A model generated the notes under the pieces. The model did not search any database. It had not been told where the DNA came from and saw only the letters and a program-made list of their open reading frames with translations. The translations under genes and the position numbers were made by a program. From Microcaldota archaeon (lineage in GTDB: Archaea; Micrarchaeota; Micrarchaeia; Micrarchaeales; CABMGC01): a stretch of 48,382 bases of DNA. Of the stretch, positions 1-7,692 are shown piece after piece. Where the stretch lies: contig JAJZOD010000001.1 of the NCBI GenBank assembly GCA_021852055.1, forward strand, positions 1 through 48,382, given 5' to 3'. Each line of letters starts with the position of its first letter. Positions within the stretch are counted from its first letter, which is position 1.

Positions 1-90
1 TGATGTTTTGCATCTGGATAGAGCCTGAATTTGTATGCTCTTGTGACATCCATATTGTTTACATCGTTATTCATGTTTATATACCTTATT

Positions 91-152
91 TATGCAGTTC
101 GCTTTCATCCCACCCATAAATGGTGTGAGATTTCCCACTCACACCAATTAAA
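91..152. repeat. Solo IS200/IS605-like end (hairpin repeat, copy 1)
   Basis: The segment contains GCTTTCATCCC followed by an 8-bp perfect inverted repeat, GGTGTGAG (122-129) and CTCACACC (138-145), around the loop ATTTCCCA, and ends in AATTAAAA. The same plan (GCTTTCATCCC, hairpin, GATTTCCCACT, then GGTTAAA) recurs at 4609-4675 and partly at 22921-22950. Such hairpins resemble the ends of IS200/IS605-family elements. No transposase gene is next to this copy, so it is best read as a solo end or a MITE/PATE-like relic. Confidence 0.5.
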
Positions 153-183
153 AGGACAGGATTAGAGAATCTGTATTAAGCAA

Positions 184-1236
184 TCAGCGCGCTGATGAAG
201 TTTGTTTCTTCGCTGCCACACTAAGAGACGTAGCTTTTCTCATTGCCCTGCGATAGGACAAGAAACCGATTATTACAACGGCAAATATAACTATGAAAAA
301 TCCGATGCCAAGATTGTCTAGGTTGTGCACCTTTATGCCTGTGTTTATGCCAACATTTATCAGGCCGGGATACAGAAGTATAAGAATCCCGCTTATCACA
401 AAAATCGCACCGCCGTATTCTAAGACATCGCTGCTTATGGATCTTGAAACAAATTGGATGCCCTTTGCGCTAAGTTTCTTGATCTTTGACAGCCATGTGC
501 CAAGGGCAGCGCCGAAGATTATCTGCATTGTCATTGTGCCAAGGCCAAAGAGAAGCCCCGGAAGGAAGCCAAAATATGCATTAGGCATTGAAGGCGCAAG
601 GACCGTATAAACTATTATGGCAAATGCACCAAAACCGAATCCGGCTATTATTCCATGAATAAATGCCATTTTTGATGGTATTGCCCGTAGGCTGCTGCCT
701 TCGTCTATCTCTTCTAGCACCGGATTCCTTGTGTGGTGCAGCTCCTTGTTCATTGACGCCTTGCTTTTCCTGTGTATGAAGTAGCTCCCTAGCTTCTCTT
801 CTATAAAATGCCAGTGCAGATAGATGCCGCTTTGTTTTATATATAATCCTGCAGCAAGCATGACCAATCCAACAACTACATATGTTGCACCGAACACCGA
901 TGATGTAAGGAATATCCCTGCAAGGGCAAAATATGCTATCTCGGAAAGGATTGCGCGCTGTATTGTAAAGCCGCTTGAGAATATGAGCCCTGCCTTCATT
1001 CCGCCTTTTGTTGTTCCGCTGCCTACAGCATAAGAGAAGGTTATCGGCCAGGTATGCTCATCAGGTGTAACGCCGTGGACTATCCCGAGAAGGTATGAAA
1101 GCAGAAGCGCAGACGCGAGTCCGACATTTGTAGGATTCCATAAATTGATTCCTGTGAGGGCAGAAACGACAAAAAGCAAGGCTATTATTACAACAAAAAT
1201 TACAGCAATAATCTCCAGGGATACAGTGCGATTCAT
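184..1236 (-). CDS. NicO/RcnA-like membrane protein, putative nickel/cobalt transporter
   Basis: A 350-residue polytopic membrane protein with about eight hydrophobic segments. Near residues 54-63 it has HGVTPDEH in a membrane helix, which recalls the histidine/aspartate signature (H-x4-D) of NiCoT/NicO metal transporters. A second FIHG motif lies near residue 193, followed by glycine-rich helices (GFGFGAF, GLLFGLG). A hydrophilic His-containing loop (about 130-180, HWHFIEE, ELHHTR) could bind metal. It is transcribed divergently from a NikR-like regulator 147 bp away, which supports a metal-responsive transport role. The substrate and direction of transport are inferred, and a UreH/SafE-type permease is an alternative. 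Confidence 0.6.
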   Translation of the reverse strand: MNRTVSLEIIAVIFVVIIALLFVVSALTGINLWNPTNVGLASALLLSYLLGIVHGVTPDEHTWPITFSYAVGSGTTKGGMKAGLIFSSGFTIQRAILSEIAYFALAGIFLTSSVFGATYVVVGLVMLAAGLYIKQSGIYLHWHFIEEKLGSYFIHRKSKASMNKELHHTRNPVLEEIDEGSSLRAIPSKMAFIHGIIAGFGFGAFAIIVYTVLAPSMPNAYFGFLPGLLFGLGTMTMQIIFGAALGTWLSKIKKLSAKGIQFVSRSISSDVLEYGGAIFVISGILILLYPGLINVGINTGIKVHNLDNLGIGFFIVIFAVVIIGFLSYRRAMRKATSLSVAAKKQTSSAR

Positions 1237-1253
1237 GTAATCACAATTTTATG

Positions 1254-1318
1254 GCTTATGATACTGCTTATGATACCAACTAATAATTATTATTGCTTAA
1301 CTTATTAACTTCGTTAAT
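1254..1318. promoter_or_regulatory. Candidate operator between NicO-like and NikR-like genes
   Basis: The divergent intergenic region has a direct repeat GCTTATGATAC (1254-1264 and 1267-1277) and a perfect inverted repeat ATTAAC-TTC-GTTAAT (1304-1318). Ribbon-helix-helix regulators such as NikR bind palindromes in the promoter they control. Assigning these sites to the adjacent regulator is inference. Confidence 0.35.
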
Positions 1319-1383
1319 ATTAATAAACAAAAACATTATTAAGTCTTTGGGTTTAAAATAGATATAGCACGGGGAAACACAGC

Positions 1384-1776
1384 ATGGAGATACTTAGCAT
1401 TTCTATAGACAGCGATTCACTTAAGCAGCTGAACGAGGTGCAGAAAAGGCTTGGTTTTAAATCAAGGTCGAAGATGCTTAGAAGTGCTGTCCTCAGCCTG
1501 CTGAAAAGCTATAATGACATTAATGCGCTGCACGGAAGCATCGAAAGCGTGTTTGTGGTGACTTACACAGAAGGCGAAAAGAACCACGTATCGGATCTTC
1601 TGCACAGATTCGGCGACATAATAAAAACAAGCCTGCACCACCACCAATCCGGCATCGGGGTAGACATATTAAACATAAGCACATCGGCACAGAAGACAAA
1701 GGAACTTTACAGGGCATTGGAAAAGAATAAGTGCGTGCGGTCAGTCACATATGTCTTAGTAAAGGAGACGGAGTAA
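1384..1776 (+). CDS. NikR/CopG-like ribbon-helix-helix regulator with ACT-like C-terminus
   Basis: The 130-residue length and plan match NikR. Residues 1-45 form a ribbon-helix-helix (beta strand EILSISID, then the helices LKQLNEVQKRLG and SRSKMLRSAVLSLL). Residues 53-128 look like the regulatory ACT-type metal-binding domain. NikR proteins normally place His, His and Cys ligands in this domain. Here H85-H87 remain (SLHHHQ), but the region corresponding to the H-x-H...C ligands reads VDILNISTSA with no His or Cys. Metal binding may therefore be altered or use other residues. The neighbour in divergent orientation is a NicO-like permease, the expected target. Confidence 0.65.
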   Translation: MEILSISIDSDSLKQLNEVQKRLGFKSRSKMLRSAVLSLLKSYNDINALHGSIESVFVVTYTEGEKNHVSDLLHRFGDIIKTSLHHHQSGIGVDILNISTSAQKTKELYRALEKNKCVRSVTYVLVKETE

Positions 1777-1838
1777 ATTCGCATTTTGATAGGCTTAGAT
1801 TTTAATATTGTGTGTTTAAGAATTGTATTGTGATTTTT

Positions 1839-2198
1839 ATGGAGATAACGCGTAAAGACATGAAGGAGCTTGTTGTGCACCATATTTATAAAGTTGACAG
1901 CGATGAGCTTGTGCGGCTGTGCATAAGCACATCAAACGGCATGCACCCCGTTTTCTGGCACGATGGCATACTCTTCTTTTTCCACCAGGTGCCGCTGATC
2001 ATGAATCAAGAAGTTACAAAGGACTACATGAATGGCAAAGAGCACTGGGAGGAGGTGTATTATTCAGAATTGGGCACTTATAAGGAAAACATTGAGATAG
2101 AGGATGGAGGCTTCAGGGGCGCCAAAATAAGAGTGATAAACGCATCACGGTTTCCCATGCATAAGGAGTTCGTAGAATGGATCAAGAAACAGAAGTGA
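1839..2198 (+). CDS. Hypothetical protein, about 119 residues
   Basis: I do not recognise this family. The reading frame opens with a GTG at 1812, but the ATG at 1839 (MEITRKDMKELVVHH) gives a more natural hydrophilic N-terminus, so I chose it. The protein is soluble, with no membrane segment or signal peptide. It has an aromatic-rich core (VFWHDGILFFFHQ, then GKEHWEEVYY). It lies 62 bp downstream of the NikR-like gene on the same strand and could share its transcript. No function is proposed. Confidence 0.55.
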   Translation: MEITRKDMKELVVHHIYKVDSDELVRLCISTSNGMHPVFWHDGILFFFHQVPLIMNQEVTKDYMNGKEHWEEVYYSELGTYKENIEIEDGGFRGAKIRVINASRFPMHKEFVEWIKKQK

Positions 2199-2263
2199 AC
2201 ATTAAGTGCGCCTGCCGTATAAAGGCCTTAACAGTCTTCGATTATTAAAGTATGCTCAGCCAG

Positions 2264-3019
2264 TTACCCGACTTCTGTCCTGCTGAAAGCGATCACAGCA
2301 AGAGAGACCATTATGATTGCAGAGATTGTTATTCCAAGAAGGTCAACCCAGATTGAGAGTGTGCCGGTTCCAAGAAGCGCATTCCTGAGCCCATCAACAC
2401 CATATGTAAGCGGATTCAGGTACATTATGAACTGTATTGAAGATGGTAGCGCAGTTATTGGGAATATGCTGTTTGACAGGAAGAACAGCGGCATTGTGAA
2501 AAAGCTTGTTACAAGCTGGAAGCCCTGGAAGTCGTTTATCATTGAACCTAACGTAAGGCCAAGCCCTATAAACGTAGCTGCTATGAGAATCATGAATACT
2601 ATTGCAAGCGCAGTGTAAACGGTTACCTGCATATGGAACCCTACAATCAGTGCTATTATCACAACAAGTATGCTCTGCAGCACAGCAGTTGTACCACCAC
2701 CAAGTATCCTTCCAATCACTATTGATGTTCTTGAATTGGGCGTTACGAGAATCTCTTTGAGGAAGCCGAACTGTCTGTCCCACAGCACTGCAGAGCCAGT
2801 GAATATTGATGTAAACAAAAGTGACATCCCTATTATTCCAGGAACTATGAAATCAAAGTAGCTGCCGCCTGTGCCGAGATTTATGAGTGATCCAAGACCA
2901 AGGCCGAGGCCAAGCAAGAAGAATATCGGCATCATCATCATTCCGATTATCCTTGACTTTGCCCTTATGAAGCGCTTCAGGTCACGCAGCCACAATACGT
3001 AAATTGCATTTGCATCCAT
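2264..3019 (-). CDS. ABC-2 type transporter permease (DrrB-like)
   Basis: A 251-residue integral membrane protein with six predicted helices. Its N-terminal cytoplasmic stretch (LWLRDLKRFIRAKSRI) precedes the first helix, as in ABC-2/DrrB permeases. The loop LWDRQFGFLKEILVTPNSR is the family's typical coupling segment (LxxERexGtleell.sP). It is the last gene of a padR, ATPase, permease operon, 8 bp after the ATPase gene. The pair should form a drug or lipid-type exporter; the substrate is unknown. Confidence 0.85.
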   Translation of the reverse strand: MDANAIYVLWLRDLKRFIRAKSRIIGMMMMPIFFLLGLGLGLGSLINLGTGGSYFDFIVPGIIGMSLLFTSIFTGSAVLWDRQFGFLKEILVTPNSRTSIVIGRILGGGTTAVLQSILVVIIALIVGFHMQVTVYTALAIVFMILIAATFIGLGLTLGSMINDFQGFQLVTSFFTMPLFFLSNSIFPITALPSSIQFIMYLNPLTYGVDGLRNALLGTGTLSIWVDLLGITISAIIMVSLAVIAFSRTEVG

Positions 3020-3027
3020 CTAATCAC

Positions 3028-4032
3028 TCATCTTCTGCCGCTCCATGCCCTTCTATGGGCTCTCATAGCATCCATCGAACTTCCCTCCTCTTCCCGTATG
3101 CTCTTTCCTGTGTAATGTATAAATACGTCTTCCAGGCTTGGCTTGTGAAGCGATACAGAATCAACTTTTACATTGTGTCTTTCCGCTATTGCCATTAGCG
3201 CAGGAATGCGCTTCTCGCCTTCCTCTACCGTAAGATCAAGAGTGCTATCATGGCTTGACATTGAACGAACCCATTTGGTTGATTTGAGCGAGGCGTGCAG
3301 CTTTTCGGTATCGCCGTTTGTACGGAGGGATATGACATCGCCGCCAAGCTTGTCTTTGAGCGCCTTGGGGGTATTCAATGCGACAAGCTTGCCATGATCC
3401 ACTATCGCAACGCGATTGCACAGATAGTCAGCCTCTTCGATATAGTGTGTTGTGAGAATCAGTGTCACCTTACTAGTCTCATTCAGCTTTTTGATATACT
3501 CCCAGATATGGCGCCTGGTTTGGGGATCGAGGCCAACAGTTGGCTCGTCGAGAAACAATACCTTCGGCTCATGAATCAATCCACGACCTATCTCAAGCCT
3601 TCTCTTCATTCCGCCGGAATAGAACTTTACAAGAGTATCTGCCTTATCCTCAAGCTCTACCAGTTTCAAGACCTCGCTTATCTTGCTGTTGCGCTGCTGC
3701 TTGCTTATATTGTACAATATTGCATGAAACTCCAGGTTTTCCCTACCTGTAAGCTCATCGTCGAGTGATGGATCCTGGAACACTATGCCGATACTCTTCC
3801 TGACATTGTTAGGCTCTTTCTTGATGTCATAGCCCGCAACTATAGCGCCGCCGGAGGTAGGCTTCAGAAGAGTGGTAAGCATTTTTATTGTTGTAGTCTT
3901 GCCTGCGCCGTTTGGGCCAAGCAGTCCAAATATCTCCCCTTCTGTAACGTGAAAAGATATGCCTGCAACTGCTTTGAGGCTGCCGAACTCTTTGCTGAGC
4001 TCCTCTACTTTTATCATGTCCATGATTACCAT
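3028..4032 (-). CDS. ABC transporter ATP-binding protein (DrrA family)
   Basis: The 334-residue ATPase has Walker A GPNGAGKTT, the ABC signature YSGGMKRRLEIGR, Walker B VLFLDEPTVGLD and the switch histidine in LILTTHY. The C-terminal domain after about residue 225 and the motif PSLEDVFIHYTG are typical of the daunorubicin-resistance DrrA group. It energises the ABC-2 permease encoded next. Start codons at 4032 and 4023 are both possible; the second gives MDMIKVEE. Expression is probably controlled by the PadR-like gene 12 bp upstream in the same operon. Confidence 0.9.
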   Translation of the reverse strand: MVIMDMIKVEELSKEFGSLKAVAGISFHVTEGEIFGLLGPNGAGKTTTIKMLTTLLKPTSGGAIVAGYDIKKEPNNVRKSIGIVFQDPSLDDELTGRENLEFHAILYNISKQQRNSKISEVLKLVELEDKADTLVKFYSGGMKRRLEIGRGLIHEPKVLFLDEPTVGLDPQTRRHIWEYIKKLNETSKVTLILTTHYIEEADYLCNRVAIVDHGKLVALNTPKALKDKLGGDVISLRTNGDTEKLHASLKSTKWVRSMSSHDSTLDLTVEEGEKRIPALMAIAERHNVKVDSVSLHKPSLEDVFIHYTGKSIREEEGSSMDAMRAHRRAWSGRR

Positions 4033-4044
4033 CTTGCATAGTAT

Positions 4045-4491
4045 CTATTTAAGCTTTGACAGCCTCTGCACTACTTTTTGTATTCTCGTCTTATATTCGG
4101 AGAACTCCTTCCCATCGCTCTGTGCAAGCTCCTCGAGGTAAGATACGCTGCCTTCAAGCTTTGTTATTATGTCATCTGTGTCGTTCAATGGTCCTGCCTC
4201 CTTGCGATATGATGCAGTTAGTTCGTACTTCCCTGATGTATTCTTCTTTACTATGTTCTCGTTTGTCAGCTGCTCCAGTAGAGGGTATATAGAACCTGGA
4301 GAAGGACGCCACCAGCCCCTGCTCATCTCCTGTATCGAGTCCATTATCTCTATGCCATTCTTCGGACCAGACTCAAGCACGCGTAGCACCGTAGGACGTA
4401 TCCATCCTCTTTGACCAAAGTTCATACGCCACTGCTCTGAGTGATGCCAGCCCTGACTTCTCCTGCCAAATTCGCTTTCGTGCCCATGCAT
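4045..4491 (-). CDS. PadR-family transcriptional regulator
   Basis: The winged-helix domain shows the PadR hallmarks: VLRVLESGPKNGIEIMDSI, then WWRPSPGSIYPLLEQL and a wing GKYELT. A C-terminal helical dimerisation segment (about residues 110-148) follows. I start it at the ATG at 4491, preceded by GTGAT. An upstream in-frame TTG at 4512 would lie inside the inverted-repeat operator. As first gene of the padR-ABC operon it most likely represses its own operon until a drug-like ligand binds, as known for PadR/LmrR proteins. Confidence 0.85.
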   Translation of the reverse strand: MHGHESEFGRRSQGWHHSEQWRMNFGQRGWIRPTVLRVLESGPKNGIEIMDSIQEMSRGWWRPSPGSIYPLLEQLTNENIVKKNTSGKYELTASYRKEAGPLNDTDDIITKLEGSVSYLEELAQSDGKEFSEYKTRIQKVVQRLSKLK

Positions 4492-4511
4492 TAAATCACT
4501 TTGTATATACA

Positions 4512-4541
4512 ATATCGTGTATTCAATATTTAGTATACGAT
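4512..4541 (-). promoter_or_regulatory. PadR operator and operon promoter
   Basis: An imperfect inverted repeat, TATCGTGTA (4512-4520) and TATACGATA (4533-4541), matches at 8 of 9 positions. It lies between a TATA-like TTTTTATATTT on the minus strand (about 4541-4552) and the ATG at 4491. This is the expected position for autorepression. The link to the PadR protein is inferred from adjacency. Confidence 0.5.
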
Positions 4542-4608
4542 AAATATAAAAAGATATCTGAGAGACACAGCAATCAACGTAAATTGCTTTTTTGAATTTC
4601 TATGTACT

Positions 4609-4675
4609 TTTTTGTGCAATTAGCTTTCATCCCTTCGCTGAAGCATGTGGGATTTCCCACTATGCACGGTTAAAC
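4609..4675. repeat. Solo IS200/IS605-like end (hairpin repeat, copy 2)
   Basis: It carries GCTTTCATCCC and a long hairpin (GCATGTGGGA at 4643-4652 against TCCCAC-T-ATGC to 4665), then ACGGTTAAAC. The tail from GGATTTCCC to GGTTAAAC matches 22925-22950 at 24 of 26 positions by eye. It sits between the PadR promoter and the 3' end of folK, so it could also act as a transcription terminator. Confidence 0.5.
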
Positions 4676-4699
4676 CGCGCCATTTTGCCAACTGTGTTA

Positions 4700-5206
4700 T
4701 TACCTGCTCGGTTTTAGTCTTTTAGCATGTTTTTTGATAATCGTATGCTTATTAACAGGCAGATTCTTGTATATACTTACAATGGACGTATTTGAAGATG
4801 GATGGTGAAGCCCTCTGTTTAAATCGATAAGAGGCAGTAGAACGAAGTCTCTTTCGATAATTCTTGGATGGGGTATATCCAATCTTTTGCTGTGTAGAGA
4901 CAATTTGCCATAGAATAATATGTCTATGTCTATTTCCCTTGGCCCCCATCTGCGCCTGAATTTCCTGCCGCACTGCCTTTCAGCATTCTTAACAAACTGA
5001 AGCAACTCTTCAGGAGTGAGGTCGGTCCTTCCTTTCACAGCAGCGTTTATAAAATTTCTTTGCTTTGAATATCCGAGAGGCCTTGTTTCATACAACGCAG
5101 ACAGCTGTATGCTGTTTATTTTACTTTTGAGAATGTGCACAGCTTCGGCTATGTGCACCTCCCTGTTTCCGACATTAGAACCAAGCGCAAGATATACTAC
5201 AGCCAT
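4700..5206 (-). CDS. folK: HPPK, 6-hydroxymethyl-7,8-dihydropterin pyrophosphokinase
   Basis: The protein transfers pyrophosphate from ATP to 6-hydroxymethyl-dihydropterin, the step before dihydropteroate synthase. Family landmarks are LALGSNVGNR at the N-terminus, the Arg-rich loop RKFRRRWGPREIDIDILFYG with the metal-binding D-x-D, and PHPRIIERDFVLLPL. I start at the ATG at 5206 (MAVVYLALGSN), which follows the folP stop by one base and has GTGGGT upstream. A GTG at 5215 would overlap folP. The gene is cotranscribed with folP. Confidence 0.9.
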   Translation of the reverse strand: MAVVYLALGSNVGNREVHIAEAVHILKSKINSIQLSALYETRPLGYSKQRNFINAAVKGRTDLTPEELLQFVKNAERQCGRKFRRRWGPREIDIDILFYGKLSLHSKRLDIPHPRIIERDFVLLPLIDLNRGLHHPSSNTSIVSIYKNLPVNKHTIIKKHAKRLKPSR

Positions 5207-5207
5207 T

Positions 5208-6107
5208 TTACCCACGGATTTGAAGGAGATTGTCTATTACTGCAGTAAATTTCTTGGTCTGCAGGACGTCGTGGGTGCGGATTATGTTCGCGCCGTTGTA
5301 TACTGCCATAGATGTTTCTGCAAGAGCAGCCTCGAGACGGTCCGACTCGCTCGGCAGTGCTTTCAACTGCAATGCGCTTTTTAGAACGCTGCCAAGATGC
5401 CTCTTCCTTGAAACGCCGACAACCAAGGGCCTTCCAAGAGATGAAAAAAGGTCTAATTTGCGCAGCAGCCGGAGGTTGTCCCTTGTAGACTTTCCAAAGC
5501 CTATTCCTGGATCAATAAGAAGCTGATTTTCGTAAACGCCTTCGGATTTAGCAACATTTATCTGTGCTCGAAAATACGTCATAACATCCTTTACAACATC
5601 TTTATAGTATGGATTGGACTGCATTGTGCGAGGCACCCCTTTTATGTGGTACATTATTACAGGACACCTGAAATCTTTCACAACAACAGTGATTTTCCTG
5701 TCAAGCTCAAAGCCGGAGAGCGAGTTGACGATATCTGCCCCGTTTTCAAGGGCCTGCCTTGCAACATCAGCCTTATAGGTGTCTATTGATATGAAGAAGT
5801 CGTGTCCCAGATCTTCGCGTATGCGCCTGATCACAGGCACAACCCTGTTGGCTTCTGATGTTTGGGATATAGGAAAGGAGCCAGGTCGCGTTGATTCGCC
5901 GCCGATATCTATTATGTCTGCGCCTTCCTTGAGTAGCTGCTCGGCCTTTTTTACAGCAAAAGATGGCCGGAGGTATAGACCGCCGTCAGAAAAGGAGTCA
6001 GGAGTTATGTTGAGTATTCCCATTATGGCAGTTTTCCTGCCCAGATGCAGCGTTTTGCCATTATATCTGATCTCGAATTGTTTCCTTTCCGGGATTCTCA
6101 CTGGCAT
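5208..6107 (-). CDS. folP: Dihydropteroate synthase
   Basis: A 299-residue TIM-barrel enzyme that condenses p-aminobenzoate with the pterin pyrophosphate made by FolK. Visible signatures are MGILNITPDSFSDGG, GADIIDIGGESTRPGS, the barrel strands DIVNSLSGF and LLIDPGIGFGK, and the late VVGVSRKRHLG. It is first in a two-gene folP-folK operon. A TATA-like GTTATAAAATACC lies about 25 bp before the ATG, so the mRNA may be leaderless. A bacterial-type FolP/FolK pair is not universal in archaea and may have been acquired by transfer. Confidence 0.92.
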   Translation of the reverse strand: MPVRIPERKQFEIRYNGKTLHLGRKTAIMGILNITPDSFSDGGLYLRPSFAVKKAEQLLKEGADIIDIGGESTRPGSFPISQTSEANRVVPVIRRIREDLGHDFFISIDTYKADVARQALENGADIVNSLSGFELDRKITVVVKDFRCPVIMYHIKGVPRTMQSNPYYKDVVKDVMTYFRAQINVAKSEGVYENQLLIDPGIGFGKSTRDNLRLLRKLDLFSSLGRPLVVGVSRKRHLGSVLKSALQLKALPSESDRLEAALAETSMAVYNGANIIRTHDVLQTKKFTAVIDNLLQIRG

Positions 6108-6125
6108 GATTAAATGTCTGACTGG

Positions 6126-6138
6126 GGTATTTTATAAC
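6126..6138 (-). promoter_or_regulatory. folP promoter (TATA box)
   Basis: On the minus strand this reads GTTATAAAATACC, centred about 25 bp upstream of the folP ATG at 6107. Archaeal transcription starts about 25 bp from the TATA centre, so a leaderless transcript is predicted. Confidence 0.5.
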
Positions 6139-6304
6139 TTCCTGTCTTCTGGAGCAAATTCACGATGCAGACTTCATGTGTAGCCTGATGCAGCGCACTT
6201 TCCACCTAAATGATGAACTTTTCTTACTTAACTTCGTCACTTAGAGTAGCGAAATCTCTAGCCTTCTGACTTAAATCAATTCTCCAAATCGACTTTTACC
6301 AGCG

Positions 6305-6364
6305 TAGATTGAAGAAAAAGATAAAAGAAGGGAAGAAGATAGTAACCCCTGCGAAAAAGTGGGG
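6305..6364 (+). repeat. 60-bp perfect direct repeat, left copy
   Basis: Bases 6305-6364 are identical to 7722-7781, with an offset of 1417 bp and no mismatch found by eye. The two copies bracket the truncated reverse transcriptase and its neighbour. In frame the copy reads RLKKKIKEGKKIVTPAKKWG, similar to the short tails described at 7527-8082. The frame here continues to a stop at 6375-6377. Confidence 0.85.
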
Positions 6365-6397
6365 GGATTATATATAACTCAATAATTTTGCACTCCT

Positions 6398-6739
6398 CTA
6401 ACACGTTTTAGGTTTTGATTCAGATAACAAATCATTATACTCGTTCATAAGCATATTTCTAAGATTATATGTGTTGGTAAACTCAGCATAGGCAAACCAA
6501 CCCTCGAAATTTGTAACTGCTTCTTCTTTTTTCATTTTGCTATTATTACACAGTTTTCTAAACTTCTCAAAGCGTTTGGCTATTCTTCTTGCATTACTTC
6601 TCTTGAGAAGTCTATGGTAGTGGAACACTCTGAAACCAAGTAGAGTAATGCCTTCTTCTAAAGCCACAATCCGAATTTTGTCAGGATGAGGCTCTACTTT
6701 CAATGAATCTTTGAGGAATTGATCTATGCTACTTCCCAT
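6398..6739 (-). pseudogene. Truncated reverse transcriptase, C-terminal part (DGR type)
   Basis: The 113 residues match only the thumb/C-terminal region of retroelement reverse transcriptases. FLKDSLKVEPHPDKIRI is followed by GITLLGFRVFHYHRLLKRSN, the typical 'G-x-x-F-L-G-[FY]-x-x-[FY]' tail of diversity-generating retroelement (DGR) enzymes, and later NFEGWFAYAEFTNTYNLR. The palm domain with the catalytic YxDD box is missing, so the product cannot be an active polymerase. The gene lies 77 bp downstream of a probable DGR variable protein. The missing 5' part and the template repeat were apparently deleted between them. Confidence 0.75.
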
Positions 6740-6816
6740 GTTTCAAGGGTGTTTTCCTATCTCTATGTTGGTGGCAATGGTTATCCACCTTAACCTAGGA
6801 AGAAAAAGATGGTATT

Positions 6817-7464
6817 TTACTCTTTTATTCTTAACGCTTCTACCAGCATCCTCGTCTTAGGAAGGCTCTCAGAGCCAAAGGCCTCTGCAACCTTGAATAG
6901 TTCTTGAGCAGAATCCCTTTGAAGTGTAATCAGTTGTTTGGTTGTAACGCCAGCAAGTTTAACGCCTTCCTCCGTTGGAGATACCTCAATTTCCGGCGTG
7001 ACCACTTCGTGGCCAGCTCGAACCCCAACCACCACCAGAGCAGCATCGTCAGGCGAATTGTCCGCATCGAGGACGTAACGCCCCTCGCTCCTACGGGCAT
7101 TGTCGTTCGCAAGCACGTCGAGCGACAACGGTTGTGAGCCTTTGTAAACACAAACGGTCTTCTCTATATCTCCTTTTCCTTGTGTAAGCTCTCCTTTCTC
7201 ATTGAATGTATAGTATCCTGACGGCACCTGAGAGCCTTTTCCATCGAGATAGAACCATGTTTTCTTAAGCTGCTCCTTAAGTTTTGGATTCTGATCTAAC
7301 ATAACTATTGCTTCTTGATAAGTAAGTGGCCTGAGTCCATTCCGTTTAAGTAATGCCATTGAGTTTCTGCGATTTGCTTCTGTGTTAGCGAAAAATATGC
7401 CTGTTTGACTAACCTCTCTAGGCTCTACTTGTACTGTTTTTTTAGCGCTTATTCTAAATGCCAT
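6817..7464 (-). CDS. Probable DGR variable (target) protein, 215 residues
   Basis: The N-terminal half is hydrophilic (WFYLDGKGSQVPSGYYTF, then GSQPLSLDVL). It is followed by an unusually GC-rich stretch (about 7000-7135) encoding ARRSEGRYVLDADNSPDD and VVVGVRAGHEV. The order, a variable protein followed by a reverse transcriptase on the same strand, is that of a DGR cassette. The GC-rich block before VVVGVR is where I would place the variable region. A C-type-lectin or Ig-like fold cannot be confirmed by eye, and no template repeat is visible nearby, so the sequence is now presumably frozen. No signal peptide is evident. The assignment rests on context and recalled similarity to DPANN cassettes. 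Confidence 0.5.
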   Translation of the reverse strand: MAFRISAKKTVQVEPREVSQTGIFFANTEANRRNSMALLKRNGLRPLTYQEAIVMLDQNPKLKEQLKKTWFYLDGKGSQVPSGYYTFNEKGELTQGKGDIEKTVCVYKGSQPLSLDVLANDNARRSEGRYVLDADNSPDDAALVVVGVRAGHEVVTPEIEVSPTEEGVKLAGVTTKQLITLQRDSAQELFKVAEAFGSESLPKTRMLVEALRIKE

Positions 7465-7526
7465 TTTACCACGGTGTAATTGCGTCTTGGATGATATAAA
7501 AAGGTAGCGGTTAGTCGTGCAAAAGT

Positions 7527-7688
7527 TTATAAAGGGTTATTTAAGAGTCTCTTTCTAGTCTTTTTCTTCAGTATTATCTTCTTACCCTCTTTCACTTTTT
7601 TTCTCAGATAACGCATATTCCTCTTAGAAATTACTATTGCCTTTGCCTGCTTTGGCGTTAGTTTCTTGATAACATGGCAACGAAAACG
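7527..7688 (-). pseudogene. Cas1-C-terminus-like tail remnant A
   Basis: An open frame of about 53 codons without a good start, bounded upstream by a stop at 7689-7691. It encodes KLTPKQAKAIVISKRN followed by MRYLRKKVKEGKKI and a basic end. The pattern 'x-G/V-I-S-K-x-x-[LM]-x-Y-x-[KR]-K-x-x-x-G-K' resembles the helix-turn-helix-like tail of archaeal Cas1 proteins (LGFSKGTLHYMKK type). Only the tail is present, so it is at best a gene fragment. The identification is tentative. Confidence 0.35.
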
Positions 7689-7692
7689 CTAA

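Noticed and set aside
3295-3768. 157-codon frame antisense to the ABC ATPase
   Set aside because: The ABC ATPase on the other strand has every motif of its family; this frame has none.
6305-6364. The 60-bp repeat as the DGR template/variable repeat pair
   Set aside because: The copies are identical with no adenine-biased differences, and the right copy is outside the candidate variable protein.
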